Source: JAPLIS01 sp963719415
Lineage (GTDB): Bacteria; Babelota; Babeliae; Babelales; Vermiphilaceae
Length of the DNA: 64,000 bases
Reading direction: 5' to 3'
Assembly (NCBI GenBank): GCA_963719415.1
Contig: OY970383.1
Coordinates: forward strand, 1,351,692 to 1,415,691
Shown: one piece after another, positions 1 through 7,940 of the stretch
How the letters are laid out: each line of letters begins with the position of its first letter
How positions within the stretch are numbered: the first letter of the stretch is position 1
Made by a program: the position numbers and the translations under genes
The notes under the pieces: model-generated
What the model was told of the DNA's origin: nothing
Databases searched by the model: none
Seen by the model: only the letters and a program-made list of their open reading frames with translations

Positions 1-420
1 GGTGCTTTTGTAACGTTGTATACGAAAGGGCATGAATTGCGAGGCTGTATAGGTCGTATTACGTCGAAAGAACCGATATATAAAACAGTTACAGCAATGA
101 CTCGTGCGGCAGCGCTTGAAGATTCTCGGTTTAGTCCCGTTACGCAAGACGAACTAGCCGATATTACGATTTCTATATCGTTGTTGACTGAGCCAAAATC
201 TATTAAGGGCTATTCTGATATTGAATTGGGCAAACATGGTATTATTCTCAAGAATGGGGATAATCAGGCAGTTTTTTTACCTAAAGTTGCCATAGAATTT
301 GGCTGGGATTTGCCAACGACTTTAACTGAATTGAGTAAAAAGGCGGGATTGCCGGCTGATGCATGGCAACAAAAAGATACGCACTTTCAGGTTTTTGAGA
401 GTATCGATTTTTCTGAGTAA
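1..420 (+). CDS. AMMECR1-domain protein, 5' end outside window
   Basis: The frame is open from base 1, so the start lies to the left of the window; 139 residues are visible. The visible part reads GAFVTLYTKGHELRGCIGRI, followed by LEDSRFSPVTQDEL and ISISLLTEP. This is the conserved core of the AMMECR1 / AmmeMemoRadiSam system protein A fold, and the LRGCIG signature is intact. The biochemical role of the family is not firmly settled; many members sit beside MEMO and radical-SAM genes. Whether such partners are present here cannot be seen. The C-terminus ends normally with a TAA stop. Confidence 0.85.
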   Translation, partial: GAFVTLYTKGHELRGCIGRITSKEPIYKTVTAMTRAAALEDSRFSPVTQDELADITISISLLTEPKSIKGYSDIELGKHGIILKNGDNQAVFLPKVAIEFGWDLPTTLTELSKKAGLPADAWQQKDTHFQVFESIDFSE

Positions 421-436
421 TGCCAGTTTAGGATGG

Positions 437-487
437 TATAGCTGAGCGCGTTAAGAATTCCCCGTTATTTATCAGCACTTTGCTATA
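437..487 (+). repeat. Dispersed element B, minimal 51-bp copy
   Basis: The copy starts TATAGCTGAGCGCG, continues TTAAGAATTCCCCG and ends TTTATCAGCACTTTGCTATA. The same two ends are found, further apart, at 41082-41215 and at other sites. This copy appears to have lost the interior. Its ends are imperfect inverted repeats of each other (TATAG...AGCGC). Confidence 0.75.
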
Positions 488-561
488 GCAATTTTGTAGT
501 GAATAGCTCGCTTTGTTGACGCCTTGCCAGGCTTTGTTATAGAATGCTCTTCTTGACTGGT

Positions 562-593
562 GTAACATAATAATGTTACTATTGTTTTATAAT
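562..593 (+). promoter_or_regulatory. Operator-like palindrome and -10 box of the toxin-antitoxin operon
   Basis: GTAACAT at 562-568 and ATGTTAC at 573-579 form a perfect 7-bp inverted repeat with a 4-bp centre. A TATAAT hexamer follows at 588-593. The palindrome lies where the -35 region should be, so a bound HTH antitoxin would block the promoter. Autorepression is inferred from the position and from how HigA-type antitoxins usually act. Confidence 0.55.
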
Positions 594-620
594 ATATGAT
601 TGGTCATCGTAGAAGGTTTT

Positions 621-1007
621 ATGAGAAAATATATAGCTTATCAGGGAAGTGAATATACAATTGAATGGTATTACGATAGCAGGGGAAAGAGTAAGGCTTT
701 GTCGTATTACTTAGATTTGTCAGATGAAAGAAAGCGTAAAGTGATGAGTCTTTTTAGATTAATGGCAACCCATGCTAAAATTCATGACGAGACTAAGTTT
801 CGCTATGAGGGAACACATATTTATGCATTTAAGCCCCAACCTGATCGTTATTTATGCTTTTTTTTTGAGGGTAAAAAAATTATAGTTACCAATGCTTTTG
901 AAAAGAAAGTGCAAAAGTTACGCGAACAAGAAAAAGATAGAGCATTGAAAGCATACGAAGATTATAAAATACGTGTAGCTAAGGGAACTTATTATGAAAA
1001 AGAATAA
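621..1007 (+). CDS. RelE/HigB-type toxin (Gp49-like, DUF891)
   Basis: The 128-residue protein matches the phage Gp49-like / HigB toxin pattern: an N-terminal strand (YTIEWYYDSRGKSKAL), a helix with LMATHAKIHDETKFRYEG, then IYAFKPQPDRYLCFFFEGKK and NAFEKKVQKL. Members of this family are ribosome-dependent mRNA interferases. ATG at 621 is preferred to the upstream TTG at 600 because AGAAGG stands just before it. The last 14 bases overlap the antitoxin gene, so the two are translationally coupled. Toxin-first order is typical of higBA. A palindrome at 562-579 and a TATAAT box precede it. Confidence 0.85.
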   Translation: MRKYIAYQGSEYTIEWYYDSRGKSKALSYYLDLSDERKRKVMSLFRLMATHAKIHDETKFRYEGTHIYAFKPQPDRYLCFFFEGKKIIVTNAFEKKVQKLREQEKDRALKAYEDYKIRVAKGTYYEKE

Positions 1008-1293
1008 AGAAAAGAAAATAGTTGAATCAACGTATGACATTCTTGTCGAAGATCCAGAACAAAAAAGATTGCTTGATCAAGAATACCAAGAACTTTTACT
1101 TTCAGAGCTTTTACTTGCAACCATGAAACGAGATCAGCTTTCTGTGCGCAAATTGGCTGCAGAAGCCGGTGTCTCTCCTACAATAATCCAGGAACTGCGA
1201 TTAGGTAAAAGAACTAATATTACCTTAGCTACTTTTAATCGAGTATTGGATGCTATTGGCTATCAAATTGCTATTGAGCCTAAGGGCCGATAA
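994..1293 (+). CDS. HigA-type antitoxin, XRE helix-turn-helix
   Basis: This 99-residue protein has a basic N-terminus, an acidic linker, and a C-terminal helix-turn-helix around residues 50-95 (LSVRKLAAEAGVSPTIIQEL, then FNRVLDAIGYQIAI). That is the usual HigA/XRE architecture paired with Gp49-like toxins. It would neutralise the upstream toxin and bind the operator palindrome at 562-579. It overlaps the toxin gene by 14 bases. The call rests on the HTH pattern and on the partner. Confidence 0.85.
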   Translation: MKKNKEKKIVESTYDILVEDPEQKRLLDQEYQELLLSELLLATMKRDQLSVRKLAAEAGVSPTIIQELRLGKRTNITLATFNRVLDAIGYQIAIEPKGR

Positions 1294-1356
1294 GTTGCTT
1301 AAATTATCTAGAAAGCTTATATCTTTCGTTGAATAAATGTGAGATAAAGGCAGTTT

Positions 1357-2763
1357 TTACAAATATTTGCTAAACAAGTTATTTGAAAACACGTGCTCAG
1401 GATCATACTTGTTTTTTAATTCTATAAAATCGTTAAATCGTGGATATGCTTGTAAAAGCTGTTCTTTTGTGCCCCAAAGTTGATAGGGAAGATAATAAGT
1501 ACCGTTTAGTTCAATAGCTTTTTCGATAATTTTCTGTGTCCATTGTTCAGCTTTTTCAATCGATTTTTTATTATTAAAAATATTAATATATAAAACGAGG
1601 GCGAATGAATCTTCTGGTGCATATGTCAAAATCGATTCATTATTTTTGGGTACATAGCGAACTGATACATTAATAAGATTAATATCATATTTTTTAACTA
1701 TAGTGCGTAATTGATTAACAAAAAGTTTTAAATTATGTATAGGTACAAAATATTGTTGAAGAATATTGGTAGAAATAGCACGAGTAAATGGTTCTAGCGT
1801 CTGTATGCTATTGCTCATTTCATGGTTTCGCCATACTATCTCTTGTTTGGATAATATTTTTTGTTCCAGGCTTGGGCGTATTTTTTTGAGTGGCGATAGT
1901 CTGCGCAATAATTGGTCTGCAAATAGATCTTTTAGATGAGTTTTTTTATAAACGTACAGACGATCGGTCATTGTCAACGGTTTATTTGTTTTATACCAGG
2001 TTACACTGGTAATTTTTTGTAGTTTGTTTGGGTATAAATTAGCATTGTGCAATACTGCATTTTTATCGGGAAGTATGTATTGCGTGAAAAAATGAGCATA
2101 ATCATCAGCATGCATGGTGACGATTTTACGTTCAAGTTTTATGTTGGGAGTAAGCGATAGGGTAGCATTAACGATAATGCCCATAAAGCCATAGCCGCCA
2201 ATTGCGGCATTAAAAAGCTCTCTGTTTTCTGTTTTTGAAGCTTTAACAAGACAGCAATCTGCCAATAGTACGGTAATCTCTTGTATGGTCTCGATTAGTT
2301 GGCCGTAGTGTATGTCTCTGCCTAGTATATTTACGCTGAGAGATCCACCAATACTGAAATCGTTGTATGATTGCATGACTTTAATCGATAGGCCGTAAGG
2401 GTCGATATGTTTTTGTACATCGAGCCAGGTGGCACCAGCTTCTACGGTAATCTTTTTTTGTTTTGGATCAAAGGCAATAATTTTATTTAAATTGGTCATA
2501 TCAATAACGGTCCCATTATGGATAGCTATCTGACCACCCTGGCTGCATCGTGCGCCTGCAATAGAGATGGGTTTTTTGCAGGTTTGTATTATGTTTTGTA
2601 ATTCTTCTATTGATAGCGGTGTTTGTATTGAATCTATAGGGGTGTAGGCTATGGTGGCTATATCAGTAATCTGGTTTTTGCGTGATTTTGTGGGTAAAAA
2701 AGTAAAAATGAGACTGAGCGCCAAGATAAGTATGCAATAAATAGGTGTTCTATTTTTATTCAT
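1357..2763 (-). CDS. Membrane-anchored FAD-linked oxidase (VAO/GlcD family)
   Basis: The 468-residue protein begins with a hydrophobic segment (about residues 8-24) that should anchor or export it. A PCMH-type FAD-binding domain follows: ISIAGARCSQGGQ, then ITVEAGATWLDVQKHI, then FSIGGSLSVNILGRDIHYGQ and NAAIGGYGFMGIIV. The C-terminus has the family-typical KNKYDPEHVFSN. Members oxidise alcohols, lactones or hydroxy acids using flavin. The closest named types would be aldonolactone oxidases, but the substrate cannot be read from sequence. It stands alone on the minus strand, its ATG preceded by GAGG. Location outside the cytoplasm is inferred from the leader. Confidence 0.8.
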   Translation of the reverse strand: MNKNRTPIYCILILALSLIFTFLPTKSRKNQITDIATIAYTPIDSIQTPLSIEELQNIIQTCKKPISIAGARCSQGGQIAIHNGTVIDMTNLNKIIAFDPKQKKITVEAGATWLDVQKHIDPYGLSIKVMQSYNDFSIGGSLSVNILGRDIHYGQLIETIQEITVLLADCCLVKASKTENRELFNAAIGGYGFMGIIVNATLSLTPNIKLERKIVTMHADDYAHFFTQYILPDKNAVLHNANLYPNKLQKITSVTWYKTNKPLTMTDRLYVYKKTHLKDLFADQLLRRLSPLKKIRPSLEQKILSKQEIVWRNHEMSNSIQTLEPFTRAISTNILQQYFVPIHNLKLFVNQLRTIVKKYDINLINVSVRYVPKNNESILTYAPEDSFALVLYINIFNNKKSIEKAEQWTQKIIEKAIELNGTYYLPYQLWGTKEQLLQAYPRFNDFIELKNKYDPEHVFSNNLFSKYL

Positions 2764-2871
2764 AGTTAGCCTCTTTTAGTTGTTTTTTTGTCTATTATAT
2801 AATTCTAGCTCATGCTTTCAGTATAACCACTATTCTTTATAGTCGCAAATGCTTTTAACACCCCCTAGCCC

Positions 2872-2913
2872 CCTCAAGGGGGAATAAGGGTAGGGCCCCG
2901 GAGGGGCCCTACC
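2872..2913. repeat. Two GC-rich hairpins bordering the 18-bp array
   Basis: CCCCCTCAAGGGGG forms a short stem at about 2871-2884. GGTAGGGCCCC at 2889-2899 pairs perfectly with GGGGCCCTACC at 2903-2913 across a 3-base loop. The second hairpin ends exactly where the tandem array begins. Base composition is far above the local average. Confidence 0.7.
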
Positions 2914-3237
2914 AAAGAATCTCGCAAGAGCAAAGAATCTCGCAAGAGCAAAGAATCTCGCAAGAGCAAAGAATCTCGCAAGAGCAAAGAATCTCGCAAG
3001 AGCAAAGAATCTCGCAAGAGCAAAGAATCTCGCAAGAGCAAAGAATCTCGCAAGAGCAAAGAATCTCGCAAGAGCAAAGAATCTCGCAAGAGCAAAGAAT
3101 CTCGCAAGAGCAAAGAATCTCGCAAGAGCAAAGAATCTCGCAAGAGCAAAGAATCTCGCAAGAGCAAAGAATCTCGCAAGAGCAAAGAATCTCGCAAGAC
3201 CAAAGAATCTCGCAAGACCAAAGAATCTCGCAAGAGC
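2914..3237. repeat. Minisatellite: 18 copies of an 18-bp unit
   Basis: The unit AAAGAATCTCGCAAGAGC is repeated 18 times without interruption (324 bp). The only variation seen is a G-to-C change at the last-but-one base of two units near the right end. Frames through it stay open (for example K-E-S-R-K-S on plus, L-R-D-S-L-L on minus), but none has a convincing start with a ribosome site. I read it as non-coding. The homogeneity implies recent expansion. Confidence 0.9.
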
Positions 3238-3247
3238 AAAAATTGGA

Positions 3248-3460
3248 GTGAGAAAGTTTTTTAAAATCCAGTATACGAAAGATTTTTGCCAGAATATCTG
3301 GGGAGCGCAGTCAGCGCTATATCAAGTTCTTTTTTCCATCGATTCAAAGGGTGTGAATAGCAGGGCAAGAGAGAGGGTTAAATTTTTGTTTTTTTATGCT
3401 ACGATATCAGCCTGTTTTCTTGTGTTATATGGCCTTTTATTTTATACTTATTTTTGTTAG
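3248..3460 (+). CDS. Hypothetical small membrane protein
   Basis: This open frame of 70 residues starts with GTG directly after the minisatellite and ends TAG. Its last 25 residues are strongly hydrophobic (FLFFYATISACFLVLYGLLF), a likely single membrane segment after a basic SRARERVK stretch. No good ribosome site is visible, and the frame runs open backward through the whole 18-bp array without another start. It could be the surviving end of a longer gene whose front was replaced by the array. I do not recognise a family. Confidence 0.35.
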   Translation: MRKFFKIQYTKDFCQNIWGAQSALYQVLFSIDSKGVNSRARERVKFLFFYATISACFLVLYGLLFYTYFC

Positions 3461-3579
3461 TTAGCATATATCATGACGGTAAAGTTTTGATATGAGAAAA
3501 TATAAAGTTAAAGAATATAAAATTAAGAAATATAATAATCAATTTTAGTAAATTCTACATTGAATAAAGGAACAGCTCC

Positions 3580-6267
3580 ATGGAACCTACTAATGGTAAA
3601 AATGATGTTAAGGTTCGCGTAAAGCCAGTCTTGATAGAAGATGAATTAAAGGGAGCATTTTTAGATTATTCGATGTCTGTTATTGTAAGCCGAGCCATTC
3701 CTGATGTGCGAGATGGCCTTAAGCCTGTACATCGTCGTATTTTATATACAATGCATCAACTCGGTTTCCATTATAATAAATCATACCATAAGTCGGTTCG
3801 GGTTGTGGGGGATGTGATGGGTAAATTCCATCCACATGGAGATCAAGCAATCTATAACTCCATAGTTGGTATGGTGCAACCTTTTTCAAAGCGATATCCG
3901 CTGATTGATGGTCAAGGTAACTGGGGGTCTGTTGATGGTGATAATGCAGCTGCAATGCGTTACACAGAAGTTCGTATGCAAAAAATTACGCAGTCTCTTC
4001 TTGCTGATATAGAAAAAGAGACAGTTCAATTTGTTCCCAATTTTGATGAGACTACTGTTGAACCGGTATTGTTGCCAAGTAGAATACCAAATCTTTTAGT
4101 AAATGGTACGTCAGGTATAGCCGTTGGTATGGCAACATCAATTCCGCCACATAATATTGCTGAAGTTATTAATGCGTGCCTTGCTCTTCTTAAAAATAAT
4201 GCTCTTTCAGAAGAAGAGCTTTTTTCATTTATTCCAGCACCAGATTTTCCAACAGGCGGTATCATTTGTGGTCGTGCTGGGATTGTTAAAGCATATAGAA
4301 CGGGACGAGGTAACCTTATTGTTCGTGCCGTTGTTGATGTGGAAGAGACAAAAAAAGGGTCTGCTCTTATAGTAACTGAGTTGCCGTATCAGGTTAACAA
4401 AGCAGAACTGGCGATTAAGATTGCTGATTTGGTAAAGAATAAAATTATTGACGGTATTTCCAATATTCGTGATGAATCTGATAGGCGTGGTATGCGTCTG
4501 GTGATTGAATTAAAACGTGGCGAAATTCCGAGTGTTGTATTGAATCAGTTGTTTAAACATACACCAATGCAGAGTTCTATCTCATTTTTAATGTTAGCAC
4601 TTCTTGATAATAAGCCTATCATTTTTACTTTGAGACAAATAATAGAAGAGTTTTTATATCATCGCAAACAGATTATTTATAAACGAAGTCTGTTTGATCT
4701 TAAAAAAGCACGTGCTCGAGAACATATATTAGCAGGGTTTATTATTGGTTTGAAAAATATTGATGAAGTCGTGGCAATCATTAAGCAGTCTCAAGATGCA
4801 TCACAAGCTATCTCGCTTATGTATAAACGATTTTCATTAACCAGTGAACAAAGCAAGGCTATCTTAGAGATGCGTCTCCAACGCTTGACTGGCTTAGAGC
4901 AAGAAAAAATTTATACAGAAATAGAAGAGATCAGGCTGCTTATTATTAGATTGGAAGCCCTTATTGCAAATGAATCTCTTTTAAAAGAGGTAATTGGCCA
5001 AGAACTAGAAGAGATCAAGCAGATGTACGGAGATGTCCGTAAAACTCGTATCGAAGGAGCTCTTGATATATTAACTGAAGCGGATCTTATTCCTGATGAA
5101 GACATGGTAGTGACGTTGACCACCAAAGGGTATATTAAACGAGTTCCTCTTGATGTGTATGGCGCACAGCATCGTGGAGGCAAAGGGAAAATGGGTATGG
5201 TTACCCTTGAAGGTACCGATGATTGGGTACAAGATCTTTTTGTTGCAATGACCCATGATATGCTTCTCTTTTTTACTAATTTAGGTAGAATTTATAGTCT
5301 TAATGTATTTGAAATTCCTGAAGCATCACGTACTGCTCGCGGTCGAGCTATTATTAACTTGTTACCATTGCAAGATGGTGAGCGTGTAGTGAAATTATTA
5401 TGTACCCGAGATTTAGAAAATAAATATGTGGTTATGTTAAGTAGTCACGGCATTATTAAGCGTACGGATGCGCAAGATTTTAGCAATATTCGTACAACAG
5501 GAATTCGTGCAGTTACCCTCAAAGAGGGAGATGAATTGGTTTTCTGTGCGTTAAGTTCTGGTAATGACTCTATTATCATTGCAACAGCTAAAGGGCAAGG
5601 TATTAGATTTGAAGAACAAGAAGTCAGAGAAATGGGACGCCAAGCAATTGGGGTAATCGGTATTCGTCTAAAGAAAAATGATGTGGTAGTGGGCATGGAA
5701 GTCATAAAAGAGAATGGCCAAGGAGATATTCTGTTCGCTACAGAAAATGGGTATGGTAAAAAAGTTTGCTTTACTGATTTTAGGGTTGCTCATAGAGGTG
5801 GCTTAGGAGTAAGAACTATTCCAACAGATAAACGTAATGGCACTGTTGTTGGTCTCACGGTGGTTACGCAAGAATCAGATATTTTACTTATTGATCAAGC
5901 AGGTAAAATTATTAGACTGCCTGGTAGCGAAGTGCGAACTATGGGTCGTCAAGCAAAAGGGGTTCGTTTGGTTAAGTTTGATGAAGGACAAAAGCTCGCT
6001 TCAATAGCAGCGTTTGAAGAGCACAATACAGAATCTGAATCAGGTGTTTTGTCGAATTCAAGTTCGAGCACCGGTGTTGATAATACAAATACTGATAATA
6101 ATGATAAGAAAAATATGCGTGATGCGGGCGATATAGACATGCGTGAAGATGTTGAATTTATGTCAGGCGATTTAGAGCGAGCAGATTCAGACGTTGAAGA
6201 GTTTGAACAAGATGACCAAGATATGCTTGAAGAAGAAACAGAAGAATCTGATATAGATTTTGAATAA
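3580..6267 (+). CDS. gyrA: DNA gyrase subunit A
   Basis: The 895-residue subunit A of the type II topoisomerase introduces negative supercoils together with GyrB. The N-terminal breakage-reunion domain carries the catalytic tyrosine Y128 in AAAMRYTEVRM. The C-terminal beta-pinwheel has the GyrA box QHRGGKG at residues 530-536, which marks gyrase rather than topoisomerase IV. The last 60 or so residues form an acidic tail rich in D, E, S and N, longer than usual. Two quinolone-contact positions differ from the common sensitive type: Q89 (E. coli S83) and N93 (E. coli D87). The start has GGAACAGCTCC upstream. dprA follows 53 bp later on the same strand. Confidence 0.97.
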   Translation: MEPTNGKNDVKVRVKPVLIEDELKGAFLDYSMSVIVSRAIPDVRDGLKPVHRRILYTMHQLGFHYNKSYHKSVRVVGDVMGKFHPHGDQAIYNSIVGMVQPFSKRYPLIDGQGNWGSVDGDNAAAMRYTEVRMQKITQSLLADIEKETVQFVPNFDETTVEPVLLPSRIPNLLVNGTSGIAVGMATSIPPHNIAEVINACLALLKNNALSEEELFSFIPAPDFPTGGIICGRAGIVKAYRTGRGNLIVRAVVDVEETKKGSALIVTELPYQVNKAELAIKIADLVKNKIIDGISNIRDESDRRGMRLVIELKRGEIPSVVLNQLFKHTPMQSSISFLMLALLDNKPIIFTLRQIIEEFLYHRKQIIYKRSLFDLKKARAREHILAGFIIGLKNIDEVVAIIKQSQDASQAISLMYKRFSLTSEQSKAILEMRLQRLTGLEQEKIYTEIEEIRLLIIRLEALIANESLLKEVIGQELEEIKQMYGDVRKTRIEGALDILTEADLIPDEDMVVTLTTKGYIKRVPLDVYGAQHRGGKGKMGMVTLEGTDDWVQDLFVAMTHDMLLFFTNLGRIYSLNVFEIPEASRTARGRAIINLLPLQDGERVVKLLCTRDLENKYVVMLSSHGIIKRTDAQDFSNIRTTGIRAVTLKEGDELVFCALSSGNDSIIIATAKGQGIRFEEQEVREMGRQAIGVIGIRLKKNDVVVGMEVIKENGQGDILFATENGYGKKVCFTDFRVAHRGGLGVRTIPTDKRNGTVVGLTVVTQESDILLIDQAGKIIRLPGSEVRTMGRQAKGVRLVKFDEGQKLASIAAFEEHNTESESGVLSNSSSSTGVDNTNTDNNDKKNMRDAGDIDMREDVEFMSGDLERADSDVEEFEQDDQDMLEEETEESDIDFE

Positions 6268-6320
6268 CTATCAGAAAAACAAGAGAGATCAATAGATATA
6301 ATACTTATGTTACTAAACTC

Positions 6321-7694
6321 ATGCTACTAAATAATCAAAAGAAACGTTTTCTGGTCTTACACCTTTCTTTAATTGAAGGTGTAGGACCAGCTACTATAGA
6401 TACTATTATTGAAACTGTTAAAAGTAGGCAATCGCTACCGGCGTTGTCAGGGGTATTGATCGAAGAAGCTGGTGAACAAGAATGGCCAGCAGAATATTGG
6501 TCTGACGTATATCAATATACCGTATCTGACTTTGTCCGTATGGGAATTTTGCCTAAAACAGCAGAATTAGTAAAGGCTGGCTTAGCTAAGCAGGCTCTTT
6601 TAGACCAAGAGTTATCGTATATTGATGCTCATGGCATTGAATGGCACACTATGTATGATACAGAGTATCCCTTTTTGTTAAAGCATATTTCGTATCCGCC
6701 AGCCGTTTTGTATGCTAAAGGAGCGCAACTTGCTGTACACAAAAAAACTATAGCGCTCGTTGGTTCTCGCGCAGCGGATGCTTATGCAAAACAGGTTGTT
6801 GATATTTTTGTACCTGAACTTGTTGCTTCTGGTTGGTCTATTGTAAGTGGCGGTGCATTAGGAGTCGATAGCATGGCTCATACAGCAGCAGTCGCTACTG
6901 GTGGACGTACGGTGGTAGTTCTCGGTTCTGGCCTTTTACGGCCGTATCCACGGAGTAACACAAAGCTTTTTAATCAGATTGCAGAATCAGGCGGTACGAT
7001 TGTCAGTTCTTTTGGATTGACTATTGATCCTATGGCAGGTAATTTTCCTGCGCGTAATCGTATTATTGCAGGACTTTCTTCGGGTTGTGTTGTTGTGCAA
7101 GCGGCGTATAAGTCAGGTGCATCTATAACAGCACAATATGCCCTTGATAGTGGACGTACCGTGTTTGCAGTGCCCGGTATGATCGATAATCCTTTATCGG
7201 TTGGTTGTCACAAATTGTTACAAGAAGGTGCGTGTGTTGCCACTTCAGCGGCAGATATTTTGAAAGAATTGGGTGAGTCTGTGCCGTTAATAGTGGCAAA
7301 AGAAGATAAAAGTGTTGTAGAAAAAAACATGCATCTATTTTCTGGTAAACCAGCAGAGCTTTTAAAAAAAACTAATTCAGAAAAAAACACTAATTCAGAA
7401 AAAAATAGTATTTTGAAAGAAGCAGTTGTCTTGAAAGAAAAAAAGTCTTTGACGCTTGAAACACAGGGAGCTGTATCGGAAAAAAAGGTACCTGGACTAG
7501 AAAAATATGCGTCTGCCTATTCCGTAGATTCTACCGAATCCCGTCTTTTGTCTTATTGTTCAAGCCCCTATTCTCTTGATGAGCTTGCTCAATATATTAA
7601 TCTTGCCCCACAACAGATACAGCAAATTTTATCAGATATGCAGCTTGATGGTCATATTACTCAAAACTTTGCTGGCTTATGGATTCGTATTTAA
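6321..7694 (+). CDS. dprA: DNA processing protein DprA
   Basis: The 457-residue protein has an N-terminal SAM-like region, then the Rossmann-type DprA core with IALVGSRAADAYA, SIVSGGALGVDSMAH, GLLRPYPRSN and FPARNRIIAGLS. It ends with a winged-helix domain (SLDELAQYINLAPQQIQQIL...GLWIRI). DprA loads RecA on incoming single-stranded DNA during transformation. A lysine/glutamate linker of about 85 residues, with a repeated NSEKN motif, separates core and winged helix and makes the protein longer than the usual 300-380 residues. It follows gyrA on the same strand. A seven-codon open frame at 6307 overlaps its start. Confidence 0.95.
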   Translation: MLLNNQKKRFLVLHLSLIEGVGPATIDTIIETVKSRQSLPALSGVLIEEAGEQEWPAEYWSDVYQYTVSDFVRMGILPKTAELVKAGLAKQALLDQELSYIDAHGIEWHTMYDTEYPFLLKHISYPPAVLYAKGAQLAVHKKTIALVGSRAADAYAKQVVDIFVPELVASGWSIVSGGALGVDSMAHTAAVATGGRTVVVLGSGLLRPYPRSNTKLFNQIAESGGTIVSSFGLTIDPMAGNFPARNRIIAGLSSGCVVVQAAYKSGASITAQYALDSGRTVFAVPGMIDNPLSVGCHKLLQEGACVATSAADILKELGESVPLIVAKEDKSVVEKNMHLFSGKPAELLKKTNSEKNTNSEKNSILKEAVVLKEKKSLTLETQGAVSEKKVPGLEKYASAYSVDSTESRLLSYCSSPYSLDELAQYINLAPQQIQQILSDMQLDGHITQNFAGLWIRI

Positions 7695-7707
7695 GCTCGA
7701 GTTACTC

Positions 7708-7755
7708 ATAGAGCAGAGCGTATTAAGAATTCCCCAATTTTATACCCCACCAGAG
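7708..7755 (+). repeat. Element B, truncated left end
   Basis: ATAGAGCAGAGCGTATTAAGAATTCCCC matches the left end of element B in the variant form also seen inverted near 47276. It runs into a short piece of element A core (TATACCCCACC) and then stops matching. It lies just after the dprA stop. Confidence 0.6.
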
Positions 7756-7940
7756 CCATCGAGCAATCAGAATTAGCCGTCTAATTTTACAATGTATCGA
7801 TATACTGTTATTGTTAAAATATATAAAAATAGAATATATATTTATAACAATAAAGACTTTTTAAATAAAATTGGGAAAAGATTATTATAAATATAGACAC
7901 GAATAAGAGATAAAAATAGATTGAGGTGGGAGGATTTTTC

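Noticed and set aside
2914..3237. The 18-bp array as a CRISPR
   Set aside because: Units are contiguous and identical; there are no spacers and no cas genes nearby.
2874..3239. Minus-strand frame of 121 codons with an LRDSLL repeat
   Set aside because: It is only the translation of the 18-bp array, starts at TTG and has no ribosome site.
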